DNA of 64,000 bases from JAHFTW01 sp038046785 (GCA_038046785.1 JBBSVM010000004.1:288012-352011); one strand, 5' to 3'; shown: positions 41,555-50,510, counted from the first letter of the stretch. A program made the numbers and translations. Notes: generated by a model from the letters alone, not told the origin.

Positions 41555-42708
41555 GCGTCGATGGCTCCCTTCAGGTCCGTCCAGAGATCTCTCTTGTCCT
41601 CGACGCCGACGCTGAGTCGAATCAAGCCATCCGAAAGGCCAGTCTTGCGCCGCATCTCGGCTGGCACGGAAGCGTGCGTCATGAGCGAGGGAATCTGAAT
41701 CAGAGACTCGACGGCACCAAGCGATTCCCCGAGTTGCCAGAGACGGGTGCGCTTGACACACTCGGTCGCCGTCTTTGCGTCCTTGAGCTCGAAGCTGAGC
41801 ATGCCGCCGCCCGAAGCTGCCTGCTTGGCGTGCACCTTGGCGTTGGGGTGCTTGGCGAGGCCAGGATAGAACACCTTGCCCACCGCTTTGTGCTTGCTCA
41901 ATTGGTCGGCGATGAACGCCGCATTGTCGCTGTGACGTTCCATGCGCAAGTGCAGCGTCTTGATGCCGCGTAGCAAGAGGAACGAGTCGAAAGGCGGACA
42001 GACCGCGCCGACGGCGAGTTGCAGGAACTTCACTTCGTCGCCGAGTTTCTTGTCGGCACACGCCACAACGCCGGCAAGGACGTCCGAGTGTCCGCCAATG
42101 TATTTCGTGGCGCTGTGGAACACCGCGTCGGCGCCAAGTCGGAGCGGGTTCTGCAGGGCGGGCGACATGAACGTGTTGTCCACGACGAGGAGGGCCTTGC
42201 CGTCGTGCGCCACCTCGGCGTTCGCTTTGATGTCGCTGACGCGCAGAAGCGGGTTGGTCGGCGTTTCGAGCAGGACCACTTTCGTCTTCTTCGTCATCGC
42301 CGCCTGCGTGTTCGCGGGATCCTGCGTGTCCACGAAGGTGGTCTTGATGCCTTGTCGCGCAAGGACGCGGTTGAGGAGACGGATGGAGCCACCGTAGGCG
42401 TCCTCGGCGGCCACGATGTGGTCGCCCGCGTCAAGCGTGCGCAGGAGGGCGTCGAGGGCGCTCAGGCCGCTCGAAAAGGCGTGCCCGGTTGCTCCTCCCT
42501 CCAGGTTGGCGATGGCTTCTTCGAGCGCTTCGCGGGTCGGGTTGCCGGCGCGGGAGTAGTCGAACGTCAGGGGCTTGGCCGGCGCCGGCTGGATGAAGGT
42601 GGTGCTGAGTTGGATGGCGGGGTTCACGGCACCATGCACCGGGTCGGGATGGACGCCGGCGTGGACGGCGCGCGTCGCGAAAGCGTCTTTCTTGGTGAGT
42701 TTGGCCAT
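41551..42708 (-). CDS. Cystathionine gamma-lyase/synthase family PLP enzyme
   Basis: A 385-residue Cys/Met-metabolism PLP enzyme. TRAVHAGVHPDPVHGAVNPAI opens the fold, YSRAGNPTREALEEAIANLEGG binds cofactor, and the Schiff-base Lys is in SATKYIGGHSDV. The C-terminal SLGAVESLIQIPSLMTHA is typical of gamma-lyases and synthases. Overlap (ATGA) with a cystathionine beta-synthase-like gene favours gamma-lyase, giving a homocysteine-to-cysteine reverse transsulfuration pair (MccAB-like). The ATG at 42708 is chosen by this overlap. Confidence 0.9.
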   Translation of the reverse strand: MAKLTKKDAFATRAVHAGVHPDPVHGAVNPAIQLSTTFIQPAPAKPLTFDYSRAGNPTREALEEAIANLEGGATGHAFSSGLSALDALLRTLDAGDHIVAAEDAYGGSIRLLNRVLARQGIKTTFVDTQDPANTQAAMTKKTKVVLLETPTNPLLRVSDIKANAEVAHDGKALLVVDNTFMSPALQNPLRLGADAVFHSATKYIGGHSDVLAGVVACADKKLGDEVKFLQLAVGAVCPPFDSFLLLRGIKTLHLRMERHSDNAAFIADQLSKHKAVGKVFYPGLAKHPNAKVHAKQAASGGGMLSFELKDAKTATECVKRTRLWQLGESLGAVESLIQIPSLMTHASVPAEMRRKTGLSDGLIRLSVGVEDKRDLWTDLKGAIDA

Positions 42709-43751
42709 CAGGCACCTCGCTTGCTCATCTTGCGGAGATAGCTGGGCGCCTTGGTCAAGCCTTTCGCCTCCATCCATTCGATGTTGAATTTGCTGAGGTA
42801 GCGGTCGCCGATGTCGGGCAGCAGCGTCACAACGAGCGCAGTGCTCGGAAGTCCTTTGGCAACCTTGAGCGCGGCGTGGACCGCGGCTCCGGCCGAGGAG
42901 CCGCTGAAGAGCGCCTCTTCGCGCGCGAGCTTCGCCTGCATGAGGAACGCATCCTCGTCGCTCACCTGCTGCACCGCGTCAATCTCGTCCCACCAGACCG
43001 TGGTCGGCATGAAATCCTCGCCGATGCCGTCAATGAGGTACTGGTGAGTGTCCTTGGGGAACTTGCCCGTCTTGTGGAAGTTGGTGTAGACGGAACCGAC
43101 CGTGTCGACGCCGACCACCTGGACGCGACCGGCCGGCTTGCGGCGGCCGTTCGACGCCTCATGCAGGAATTTTCCAGTGCCCGAGATGGTGCCGCCCGTC
43201 CCCATACCGGCGACGAAGTGGGTCACCTTGCCGCCCGTCTGTTCCCAAATCTCGGGGCCGGTCGTCTTGTAATGCGCCGTCGGGTTCGCGGCGTTGTAGT
43301 ACTGGTAGGGAAGGTAGGCGCCCTCTTCGTCGCGCAGCCGCTCCGCCTGCTTGTAGTAGCTGCGCGGGTCGTCGGCATCCACGCTGGTCGGGCAAACGAT
43401 GAGTTCAGCACCGTACGCTTTGAGAAGATCCTGTTTCTCTTTGGGAATCTTGTCCGGGACGGCGCAGACCATGCGGTAGCCCAGGAGGCTTGCTGCCATG
43501 GCGAGGCCGAGGCCGGTGTTGCCCGAGGTCGGCTCGACGATGGTGCCGCCCGGCTTGAGCAGGCCCGCTTTCTCTCCGGCTCGGATCATCGGCAAGCCGA
43601 TGCGGTCCTTGACGGAGGAGCCGGGGTTGAACATCTCCAGCTTCGCGGCGACGCGTGCGCCTTTGCCTTTGTTGACGGAGGCGCGCAACCGGTCGAGGTA
43701 AACCATCGGCGTGTTGCCGACCAGGTCGAGAATGCTCTTGGCGATGGCCAC
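42708..43751 (-). CDS. Cystathionine beta-synthase/cysteine synthase-like PLP enzyme
   Basis: A 347-residue fold-type II PLP enzyme. LVGNTPMVYLDRL begins the family pattern, the Schiff-base Lys is in NPGSSVKDRIGLPMI, TSGNTGLGLAMAA binds substrate, and GTGGTISGTG the phosphate. GVDTVGSVY and the length are more like the catalytic core of CBS than short CysK enzymes; no CBS regulatory domains follow. With the next gene it should form cystathionine from homocysteine and serine, but O-acetylserine sulfhydrylase activity cannot be excluded. Confidence 0.88.
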   Translation of the reverse strand: MAIAKSILDLVGNTPMVYLDRLRASVNKGKGARVAAKLEMFNPGSSVKDRIGLPMIRAGEKAGLLKPGGTIVEPTSGNTGLGLAMAASLLGYRMVCAVPDKIPKEKQDLLKAYGAELIVCPTSVDADDPRSYYKQAERLRDEEGAYLPYQYYNAANPTAHYKTTGPEIWEQTGGKVTHFVAGMGTGGTISGTGKFLHEASNGRRKPAGRVQVVGVDTVGSVYTNFHKTGKFPKDTHQYLIDGIGEDFMPTTVWWDEIDAVQQVSDEDAFLMQAKLAREEALFSGSSAGAAVHAALKVAKGLPSTALVVTLLPDIGDRYLSKFNIEWMEAKGLTKAPSYLRKMSKRGA

Positions 43752-43815
43752 GGCCGAGGCAGGCGGTGGCGTGGAGATAAACGGGAGGGAAAAGGGAAGA
43801 GGAACGTGGACGGGC

Positions 43816-44541
43816 TTAGGCAGCCTTGCTGAAGTGCTTCTGCGCCTGGGCGACGACGCGCTCGGTGGTCGCCTTCGCCTTCTGCGCTTCAGCCTTCAGG
43901 ATGGTCTCGGCCTTCTTGGCAGCGGCGGTGGCGTTGGCCTGCGCCTGCTTGAGGGCGGTCTGCGCCTGGGCGAGCAGCTCGGGAGCGCGCGCCTGGGCGG
44001 AGCGGGCGATCTCAGTCGCTTTCGCTCCGGCATCTTGGGCGGCAACGCGGGCTTTCTGTCCAGCGGCCTGGGCGGAAACGATGGCCTTGCGGCCAGCGGC
44101 CTCGGCCTTGAACGCGGCGTCGAGGGCAACTTCGCGCGCCTCGCCAACGAGCTGCTTGCGACCCTCGGGGGTCTTCGCTTCGGCGGCGACGTGGTGAGCG
44201 AGCTCCTCGGCCTTCTCCTTGAGTTCGGCGAGCTTGGCCTCAGCGACCTTGGCTTCGGCGGCGAGCCACTCGGCGCCGGCGGCGTAGAGTTCGCGCAGGC
44301 TGGCAGCTCCGGCCTGGCTCAGGGTCTCGAACGTGGCGGGGCCGACGCCCTTGAGGTCCTCGACGAGGACAAGGCCGGTCGCCTTCTGCTTCAGTTCACG
44401 CACGGCGTCAGGGGCGAGGCCGGTCTTGCTGGCGACGGCGGCGACGTCGGCGCGGGCGAGGCTGGCGACGTTGGTGATGCCGGCGAGCTTGAGCTTCTCC
44501 TGTTTGGCGGGTCCGATGCCCTTGATCTGTTTGAGGTCCAT
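43816..44541 (-). CDS. Helix-hairpin-helix protein with long Ala/Lys/Glu helical tail
   Basis: A 241-residue protein. The first 70 residues carry two HhH-like modules: LKQIKGIGPAKQEKLKLAGI and LVEDLKGVGPATFETL. The remaining 170 residues are an almost uninterrupted Ala/Lys/Glu/Gln helix (for example AQTALKQAQANATAAAKKAE), like histone H1-like or apolipoprotein-type tails. A DNA-packaging or tethering role is plausible. The ATG at 44541 places the first HhH at the start; ATGs at 44556 and 44577 are possible. A hairpin precedes the start. Confidence 0.65.
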   Translation of the reverse strand: MDLKQIKGIGPAKQEKLKLAGITNVASLARADVAAVASKTGLAPDAVRELKQKATGLVLVEDLKGVGPATFETLSQAGAASLRELYAAGAEWLAAEAKVAEAKLAELKEKAEELAHHVAAEAKTPEGRKQLVGEAREVALDAAFKAEAAGRKAIVSAQAAGQKARVAAQDAGAKATEIARSAQARAPELLAQAQTALKQAQANATAAAKKAETILKAEAQKAKATTERVVAQAQKHFSKAA

Positions 44542-44554
44542 GCAAATCACTTCC

Positions 44555-44579
44555 ATGTGGCTGATTGTGCCAGCCACAT
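44555..44579 (-). promoter_or_regulatory. 9-bp hairpin in the leader of the HhH/Ala-rich gene
   Basis: ATGTGGCTG, a 7-nt loop, then CAGCCACAT. A TATA-like CCTTATCT (44607-44614, coding strand) would start a leader of about 40 nt that contains this hairpin. Most genes in this window lack leaders, so a regulatory role is possible. Confidence 0.4.
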
Positions 44580-44633
44580 TCTGAATGTGCTTAGTTGGAC
44601 GTTGTAGATAAGGATTGGCGACGCAACATGAGC

Positions 44634-45650
44634 TTAGGAATGGCTCGCCAGGGAGAGGACTCGGCCGGAAGAGTCGTGGCGAACAATGGGGGGAGGCACC
44701 CCCACCAGGCAGAAGGCGCCCTCCACGTCGGCCACGAAGTCGTTGGGACAGCGGCAGGAGAAGTCCACGACCGACGTGAAGAGCGGGTTGCGGACGTTTT
44801 CAAACTCGCCGTTCAGGAAGATGGCCGGGCTGGTTCCGGCCGTCACGCTGCGGCCGTGCGATGTGACGTTGCTCCAGAACGTCGGCAGCCACGACCCGCC
44901 CACCTGCCCCCAATGGGCATAGCCGGCGTCCTGCCGCGGGTCGTGGCTGGCGTACCGGACGATGGTGGTGTTGCTGTTGGGCCGCAGCGTCGCGGGGAGG
45001 TAGGCGACCGTCGCGCCGTTGGTGGAGTGGATGGCGCGGATTTCTGGCCCCTGCGGGTCGCCGAACGGGCTCGGGCCCGCCTCGCGCGCACTCCAGACCG
45101 GGCGGACCTCCGTGATGCCCGGGTCGTCACTCGCCCACGTGGTGCCGTTGGCGAGAAGGCCCTGGTAGTAGACTTCGGGGCTGCCCAGCTTGCCGGGGAA
45201 GCGCACGATGTGCGACTCCGTGCCTTCCCATTCGTAGAGCAGCTCGCGGTCGTCGGAAACGACCTGGAAGACGCCGGAGAGCGGCCCCGTGCCGTTGCCG
45301 CGAATACTCAAGGCAAGCTGGAGATCGCCTGGAAGGACCTGCGAGTTGTCGTCGGCAACGGCCGGCCCGACGAACAGCCCCCACTCGATGGGCCATCCGT
45401 CGCTGCCCGGCATATCCTGGGCGCGGTTGTAGTAGCCGATGCATTGCCAGCCGGGCCGAATCGTCGGCTCGACGACGCCCCGTAGGGTACGGATGGCGTC
45501 GCTCTGGCACGGAACCGTCTCGTTCTCTACGATGGGGCAGGAGGCGTACTCCTCGAACGGAGTTCCCGACGCCGTGTGGGCCGGGGCCGGTTCGACTCCA
45601 GCAAGGCAGCCCGAGAGCAAGAGGGCAACCGCGAGGGGGCTCCAGCGCAC
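44634..45650 (-). CDS. Hypothetical surface lipoprotein
   Basis: A 338-residue predicted lipoprotein; the signal ends LLLSGC (Cys15) after a GTG start at 45650. The body is beta-rich, with many Cys, Trp and Asn residues (ASCPIVENETVPCQ near the start, DFSCRCPNDFVADVEGAFC near the end), so disulfides are likely outside the cell. No family is recognised. TTATC centred 26 nt upstream (45674-45679) supports a leaderless start. Codon use matches the genome. Confidence 0.65.
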   Translation of the reverse strand: MRWSPLAVALLLSGCLAGVEPAPAHTASGTPFEEYASCPIVENETVPCQSDAIRTLRGVVEPTIRPGWQCIGYYNRAQDMPGSDGWPIEWGLFVGPAVADDNSQVLPGDLQLALSIRGNGTGPLSGVFQVVSDDRELLYEWEGTESHIVRFPGKLGSPEVYYQGLLANGTTWASDDPGITEVRPVWSAREAGPSPFGDPQGPEIRAIHSTNGATVAYLPATLRPNSNTTIVRYASHDPRQDAGYAHWGQVGGSWLPTFWSNVTSHGRSVTAGTSPAIFLNGEFENVRNPLFTSVVDFSCRCPNDFVADVEGAFCLVGVPPPIVRHDSSGRVLSLASHS

Positions 45651-45673
45651 GACGCGAACGCAGGGGAGGGTGC

Positions 45674-45679
45674 GATAAG
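45674..45679 (-). promoter_or_regulatory. TATA-like box for the 338-aa lipoprotein gene
   Basis: GCTTATC on the coding strand, centred 26 nt upstream of the GTG at 45650. Confidence 0.45.
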
Positions 45680-45742
45680 CGTTCCTGACACTTGCGCAAA
45701 GAGTCGGGCGAAATCGAGCGCGTCGCGGGGAGGGACGCAGCT

Positions 45743-46126
45743 CTAGGCGCTAAACGACTTGCCGCAGCCGCAGCCGGACTTGGCGTTGGGGTTGCCGATC
45801 TTGAAGCCGCCACCCATCAGCTCGTCGACGAAGTCGACGCTGATGCCGTTGAGGAGGGTGGCGTGCGAGGGGTGGACGAAGAGTTTGACGCCGTTGGCGA
45901 TCAGGGTCATCTCGCCGGTCTCGGGGGTCTCGGCGAACTCCATGCCGTAGGAGGCGCCGGAGCAGCCCCCGGGCTGGACGCTGAGGCGGACGCCGACGGA
46001 GGTGAGCGGCTTGTCGCCGAGGAACTCCTGCAGCTTCTTGGCGGCGATGTCGGTCACCGTCATGGTGAGTGTTGCCGTGAAGGTGGCGGTTCCGTCGGTG
46101 GAGGTGGTCTGCGCCGTCTGGTGCAT
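45743..46126 (-). CDS. A-type iron-sulfur carrier (HesB/IscA/ErpA family)
   Basis: A 127-residue Fe-S assembly protein. The three conserved cysteines are Cys55 (GGCSGASYGM), Cys119 and Cys121 (SGCGCGKSF). The domain runs from MTVTDIAAKKLQEFL (about 22) to the end; the Thr-rich first 20 residues are extra. It should bind and hand on Fe-S clusters in the cytoplasm. Together with Mrp (48298) and the MoeB-rhodanese fusion (49412) it suggests an Fe-S and sulfur-transfer neighbourhood. Confidence 0.93.
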   Translation of the reverse strand: MHQTAQTTSTDGTATFTATLTMTVTDIAAKKLQEFLGDKPLTSVGVRLSVQPGGCSGASYGMEFAETPETGEMTLIANGVKLFVHPSHATLLNGISVDFVDELMGGGFKIGNPNAKSGCGCGKSFSA

Positions 46127-46148
46127 GGTTCCCCTTTCATCCGGCATT

Positions 46149-46511
46149 CTACTTGAGGGTGCCGACCGGGGCGGTGAACCCGTCCCAGCGCAGGTCGTTG
46201 AACCGGACGATGCGGCCCTCTGGGGTGACCTCCACTCCGTCCCGGCGCAGACCCCGAGTGAGCGAATCGCCCGCGTGGCCCGCCGCGACCCGACCGTCGG
46301 AGCGCACGACGCGGTGGCACGGCAACTTGGAGCCATCCGGCATGGCGGAAAGGATGCCCCCAACAGTTCGACCTGCCCCCGGCGACCCCACGGCGAGGGC
46401 AACGTCGGCGTAGGTGACGACGCGGCCGCGCGGAATGGTGGCGACGAAGGCGTGCACGCGGCGAGCCAACTCCCCCTGTGCGAAGGTCGGCGTCACACCT
46501 TCTCCATCCAC
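46149..46511 (-). CDS. MGMT family DNA alkyl-transferase domain protein
   Basis: A 120-residue protein consisting of only the DNA-binding/active-site domain of O6-alkylguanine transferases. IPRGRVVTYADVALAVGSPGAGRTVGGIL is helix-turn-helix plus Arg finger, and the active-site PCHRVV holds Cys65. Because Cys is kept (alkyltransferase-like proteins have Trp), transferase activity is possible, but the usual N-terminal domain is missing. The first codons overlap the end of the ABC-F gene; a GTG at the ABC-F stop is the alternative start. Confidence 0.85.
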   Translation of the reverse strand: MDGEGVTPTFAQGELARRVHAFVATIPRGRVVTYADVALAVGSPGAGRTVGGILSAMPDGSKLPCHRVVRSDGRVAAGHAGDSLTRGLRRDGVEVTPEGRIVRFNDLRWDGFTAPVGTLK

Positions 46512-48298
46512 CCCATGGAGAGGGCGTTGCGGAGGGTGACCGATTCGCGCACCTGAGCTTCCGTGAAGGTGGCGGTGTCACCGGGGGCGAACTTGCGCTG
46601 GCTCGTCCAGTCGGTGAACTTCTTGCGCACCACGTAGGCCTGACCCGCGGCGGCCGCTTGCCGTTTGGCGAAGAGGTGGCGCACCGCTGTGAAACTTCCA
46701 GGATAGGTCGTCATGGTGCCGCCGGCGAGCACGGCGGTCTTATCGGTGACCGAGTCAAGCAGGAAGCGGTCGTGGCTCACGACGAGAAGAGTGCCTTGGT
46801 AGCTGTTGAGGGCGTGAATGACGACGTCGCGCGCCCACAAGTCGAGATGGTTCGTCGGTTCGTCGAGAATCAGCAGATTGCTGGGCTTGAGAATGCACTT
46901 GAGCAGCATCATGCGCTGCCGTTCGCCACCCGAGAGCGTCGAAACGGTGCGCGTCATGTCGGATTCGGGGTTGAAGCGGAAGCGGCCGAGCAGCGCCTTG
47001 ACGTCGCGATCCTCCAGCGTGGAGCGGGCATCGAGCACTTCCTCGCGCAAGGTGCGCTCAAGGCGCAAGTCGTCGTGTTCCTGACTGAAGAACATCGATT
47101 TCGCGCCGGGGGCCACGCGCACATCGCCGGCATCTTTGGCGATGCGGCCGGTGAGAATCTTGAGGAGCGTCGATTTGCCTTCGCCGTTGCCGCCGACGAG
47201 TCCGACCCGTTCGCCTTTCGTGAGTTCCAGGTCGGCGCCCTTCAGCACCTTGTTTCCAGCGTAGGATTTCTCCAGGCCGGTGATGCGCAGCACCTCGAGG
47301 CCGGACTTCTCGACGCCGTCGAACTGCAACCCGAAGCCGAGTTTCTGCAGGACCGGGTCGGGGCTGCGGTCGAGCGCGGCCTCGTACTTCTCGAGCGCCT
47401 TCATTTTGCTCGCGTACTGACCGTCGAAACGTTTCTGCTGGCGGAACTGCAGGATGATGTCTTTGGCCGCCTGCATCTTGTCGGTCGCCTTCGCGTGGTC
47501 ACGCCTGGCGCGCTCGACGTTCTCGTCGCGCAGCCGGACGTAATCTTCGTAGTTGCCGTCGTAGCAGGTGATGCGACCTGCACTTACTTCGAAGACGCGG
47601 CTTGCCACGTTGTCGAGGAAGGCGCGGTCGTGGGCAACGACCAGGATTGAGCCGTCGAAATTGTTGACCCACTCTTCGAGCCACTCGATGGAGTCCACGT
47701 CGAGGTGGTTCGTCGGCTCGTCGAGGACGACGAGGTCGCCGGGTCGGGCCGCGGAAAGGGTGCGGGCGAGGAAAAGGCGAGTCTTCTCTCCACCCGACAA
47801 GGATTCCGCTTTCTGGTCGAGATCCGCGTCGGAGAAGCCGAGCTGGCTGAGGACCGCCGTGGTGGAGGCATCCGCTTTCACCGTCGTGGCGGCGCGGATG
47901 TCGCGTTCGACGCGGGCGTAGCGCTCGAGAACCTCTTCGTACCCAGGTTCTTCGTAGAGTGCCGGGTCCGCGATGCGTGCCTCCAATTCTTCCCACTCGG
48001 CGCGCAGGGCGGGCGAAGCGCTGCCGGGCGCCGCCATCAAGTCGCGCGCGGTGGCGCCTTCCGGGATGTTCGGATGCTGGTCGAACCAGTGCGTCCGAAT
48101 GGGCAGGAGTCGAAGCGTTCCGTGGTCGGGCCGTTCGCGGCCGGCGAGGATGCGCAGGAGCGTGGACTTTCCCGCTCCGTTCGGGCCGACGAGGGCGACT
48201 TTCTGCCCGACCTCAATCTGGAACGCGCCACCGTCGAAGAGTGTCTTGCCGCCGTATCCTTTAGAGAGTCCCTCGGCGAGGATGAGCGGGGCGGCCAT
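46493..48298 (-). CDS. ABC-F family ATPase
   Basis: A 601-residue protein with two ATP-binding cassettes and no membrane segments. Walker A is GPNGAGKST (about 38-46) and GGNGEGKST (about 370); signatures LSGGEKTRLFLAR and LSGGERQRMMLLK; Walker B VVLDEPTNHLD and LILDEPTNHLD. The linker between them is charged (ENVERARRDHAKATDKMQAA), as in ribosome-associated EttA/Uup-type proteins. It probably acts on translation. It overlaps the MGMT gene and begins at the last base of mrp, so the genes form one transcript. Confidence 0.93.
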   Translation of the reverse strand: MAAPLILAEGLSKGYGGKTLFDGGAFQIEVGQKVALVGPNGAGKSTLLRILAGRERPDHGTLRLLPIRTHWFDQHPNIPEGATARDLMAAPGSASPALRAEWEELEARIADPALYEEPGYEEVLERYARVERDIRAATTVKADASTTAVLSQLGFSDADLDQKAESLSGGEKTRLFLARTLSAARPGDLVVLDEPTNHLDVDSIEWLEEWVNNFDGSILVVAHDRAFLDNVASRVFEVSAGRITCYDGNYEDYVRLRDENVERARRDHAKATDKMQAAKDIILQFRQQKRFDGQYASKMKALEKYEAALDRSPDPVLQKLGFGLQFDGVEKSGLEVLRITGLEKSYAGNKVLKGADLELTKGERVGLVGGNGEGKSTLLKILTGRIAKDAGDVRVAPGAKSMFFSQEHDDLRLERTLREEVLDARSTLEDRDVKALLGRFRFNPESDMTRTVSTLSGGERQRMMLLKCILKPSNLLILDEPTNHLDLWARDVVIHALNSYQGTLLVVSHDRFLLDSVTDKTAVLAGGTMTTYPGSFTAVRHLFAKRQAAAAGQAYVVRKKFTDWTSQRKFAPGDTATFTEAQVRESVTLRNALSMGWMEKV

Positions 48299-49281
48299 CA
48301 GTGTCCCGCGGTGAGCTTGGCGACGATGCCACGGAACGCCACCTTGGCGGGCGTCTCGTCGTCCTTGAGCGCGAACGGCGTGCCCGCGTCGCCCCCTTCC
48401 ATGACGCGCAGGTCCAGGGGAACCGCACCAAGGAACGGCACGTTGAGCTTCGTGGCCATCGCTTCGCCGCCGCCGCGCTTGAACACTTCCACGACCGCGG
48501 TGAAGTTGCCCTTCCCGTCTGCAGCCGCAACGACCTGGCCGACGCCGGTGTCGAGCGTGACGGGTGTGTTGGGGCTCGCTTTGCCGCGCAGGGTGAGCCC
48601 GCTCATGTTCTCGATGACACCAAGAATGGGAAGCTCGAGTTTCTGCACGAAGGAGGCGGACTTGCGCACATCGCCGACCGCGACCTCCTGGGGCGTGGTC
48701 ACGAGGATGACGCCGTCGGCATCGGGGATGTTCTGGGCCACGGACAGCGGTTCATCGGAGGTTCCGGGCGGCAGGTCGATGACGAGGTAGTCGAGGTCGC
48801 CCCAGACGACGTCGCCGAGGAACTGTCCGATGATCTGCATCTTGATGGGGCCGCGCCAGACGACCGCCTGATCAGGGTCGGCGAGCAGGAACTGCATGCT
48901 GATGGCCGACAAGTTCGGGGTGACCTGGACCGGGACGAGGCCGGTCTGGTTCTCGACCAGGGCGCCGCCCTGGATGCCGAGCATGAGCGGGACGTTGGGG
49001 CCGGTGAGGTCCATGTCGAGGATGCCCACCTTCTTGCCCGATGCGGCAAGCGTTGCGGCCAGGTTGACAGCGACCGTGGACTTGCCGACGCCGCCCTTGC
49101 CGGAGGCGACGATGAACTTGTGCTTGATGCGCTTCATGTTGCCGATGATGCGCAGGCGGCGTTTCAGTCGCTCCGCGGCGCCCGCATCGGCGGGGCCGCC
49201 CTGCGCAGCTCCGGCGCCGGGGCCTGCCATCGGAATCGGCGTTGGTGCCGCGGTGGGAAGGGGTGCGGTCGGGAGGGCCAT
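48298..49281 (-). CDS. Mrp/NBP35-type Fe-S cluster carrier ATPase
   Basis: A 327-residue P-loop ATPase of the Mrp/ApbC/NBP35 family. The deviant Walker A is ASGKGGVGKSTVAVNLA (about 60-76), followed by DMDLTGPNVPLMLG and the switch DLPPGTSDEPLSVAQ. The family's CxxC, usually near the C-terminal third, is not present, so cluster binding may differ. The ATG at 49281 has CTTGAA 26 nt upstream. The frame stays open to a TTG at 49404, in which case repeat copy D would encode the N-terminus. HesB and MoeB-like genes lie nearby. Confidence 0.85.
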   Translation of the reverse strand: MALPTAPLPTAAPTPIPMAGPGAGAAQGGPADAGAAERLKRRLRIIGNMKRIKHKFIVASGKGGVGKSTVAVNLAATLAASGKKVGILDMDLTGPNVPLMLGIQGGALVENQTGLVPVQVTPNLSAISMQFLLADPDQAVVWRGPIKMQIIGQFLGDVVWGDLDYLVIDLPPGTSDEPLSVAQNIPDADGVILVTTPQEVAVGDVRKSASFVQKLELPILGVIENMSGLTLRGKASPNTPVTLDTGVGQVVAAADGKGNFTAVVEVFKRGGGEAMATKLNVPFLGAVPLDLRVMEGGDAGTPFALKDDETPAKVAFRGIVAKLTAGH

Positions 49282-49331
49282 GGCTGCGGCGACGAGGGTC
49301 CCCTTCAAGAGGCTGAGCGTGCCCTCCCGGG

Positions 49332-49402
49332 TCTCAGATTCCTCAGATTTCGCAGATTCGACCGCAAGGCTGGAATCTGAGGCATCGGCACAATCTGCGA
49401 CC
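49332..49402. repeat. Palindromic 9-nt-unit element, copy D
   Basis: Left units CTCAGATTC, CTCAGATTT and CGCAGATTC; right arm AATCTGAGG, a degenerate unit, then AATCTGCGAC. Ends are GTC/GAC as in copies A and F. It lies 51 nt upstream of the mrp ATG, between co-directional genes, and is in an open frame with mrp. Confidence 0.8.
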
Positions 49403-49411
49403 AAATCGGGG

Positions 49412-50494
49412 TCAGGGCGAGTGGACGGGAAGCCGCGCCATCATCCAGGCACGCATCCCGCCGCGCAGGTTGAGCGCCGCGATGCCATGTTCGTTCAGGA
49501 TGGTGGTGGCGCGCGCGGAGCGGCCGCCGACGGCGCAGATGCAGACCACAGTCTTGCCCTGCGGGAGCTCGCCCATGCGGACCGAGAGGTCATTGAGCGG
49601 GATGTTGATGACGCCCGCGATGGCACCCATCTCCAGTTCGTCCGGCTCGCGCACATCGAGAAGGGTGAACTCGCCTTGCCGTTTGGCGAACTCGACGACG
49701 TCAACGTCGGGAGCGGGCGGAGTGGCCCAGGGGGCAGGGCAGGCAAGCGGCTGCTTCATGGAACAGGCGCACCCGGGCCGCTTCGTAAGTTCGACGGTGG
49801 TGGCCGTGGAGGTTCGGGCGTCCCACAGCAGGAGTTTGCCGAGCAGCGTTCCGCCCGCTCCGGCAAGGAGCTTGAGCGCCTCGCCCGCCTGGATGGCACC
49901 GAGCGTGGCGACGAGGGGAGCGAAGACGCCGACGTCGGAGCAGGAGGCCCCGGCCTCCGGTTTCGGCCAGATGCAGCGGTAGCACGGCCCCTCAGGCGGA
50001 TGGAGAACCGTGACGATGCCCTCCCACCCGGCGGCGGCACCATGGACGAGGGGAATGTGGGCGGCGCGGCAGGCGTCGGCGAGCGCCAGTTTCGCGGCGA
50101 GGTCGTCGGTGCAGTCGAGGACGACGTCGAACGAGCTGACCAGGTCGGCGTGCGAAGAGTTGAAGGCGAACCAGTAAGAGCCAAAGTTCACGTCGGGGTT
50201 CTGTCGGGAAAGAACCTGTTGCACCGCTTTGACCTTCGGGCGGCCGACATCCGCCGGGGCAAAGAGTGGCTGGCGCGCCAAGTTGCTCGCTTCGACGCGG
50301 TCGGGGTCGCAGAGGCCAATCGTTCCGACGCCGGCGGCAGCAAGGGCCTGTGCGGCGGGGCATCCGAGCCCACCGAGGCCGACGATGAGGACGCGGCCCG
50401 AGCGGATGCGCTCGACGCCGCTTGTCCCGATGCCGTCGAGGCGAACGTGGCGTGCGTGCCGGTCGGTCACGACGCCGCCACCCCGGCTTGCCAT
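49412..50494 (-). CDS. MoeB/ThiF-type adenylyltransferase with C-terminal rhodanese domain
   Basis: A 360-residue E1-like enzyme. VLIVGLGGLGCPAAQALAAAGVG is the ATP-binding motif and RQPLF and DCTDDLAAK are typical. A structural zinc site is formed by CYRC and CACS. The last 90 residues are a rhodanese domain (EFTLLDVREPDELEMGAI) with active-site Cys in CAVGGRS. Such fusions adenylate ubiquitin-like sulfur carriers and load sulfur, serving molybdopterin, thiamine or tRNA thiolation. The start is either ATG 50494 or GTG 50470, the latter giving the standard DRHARHVRLDGIG opening. Confidence 0.92.
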   Translation of the reverse strand: MASRGGGVVTDRHARHVRLDGIGTSGVERIRSGRVLIVGLGGLGCPAAQALAAAGVGTIGLCDPDRVEASNLARQPLFAPADVGRPKVKAVQQVLSRQNPDVNFGSYWFAFNSSHADLVSSFDVVLDCTDDLAAKLALADACRAAHIPLVHGAAAGWEGIVTVLHPPEGPCYRCIWPKPEAGASCSDVGVFAPLVATLGAIQAGEALKLLAGAGGTLLGKLLLWDARTSTATTVELTKRPGCACSMKQPLACPAPWATPPAPDVDVVEFAKRQGEFTLLDVREPDELEMGAIAGVINIPLNDLSVRMGELPQGKTVVCICAVGGRSARATTILNEHGIAALNLRGGMRAWMMARLPVHSP

Positions 50495-50510
50495 GAAGGT
50501 TTGCCGTAGC

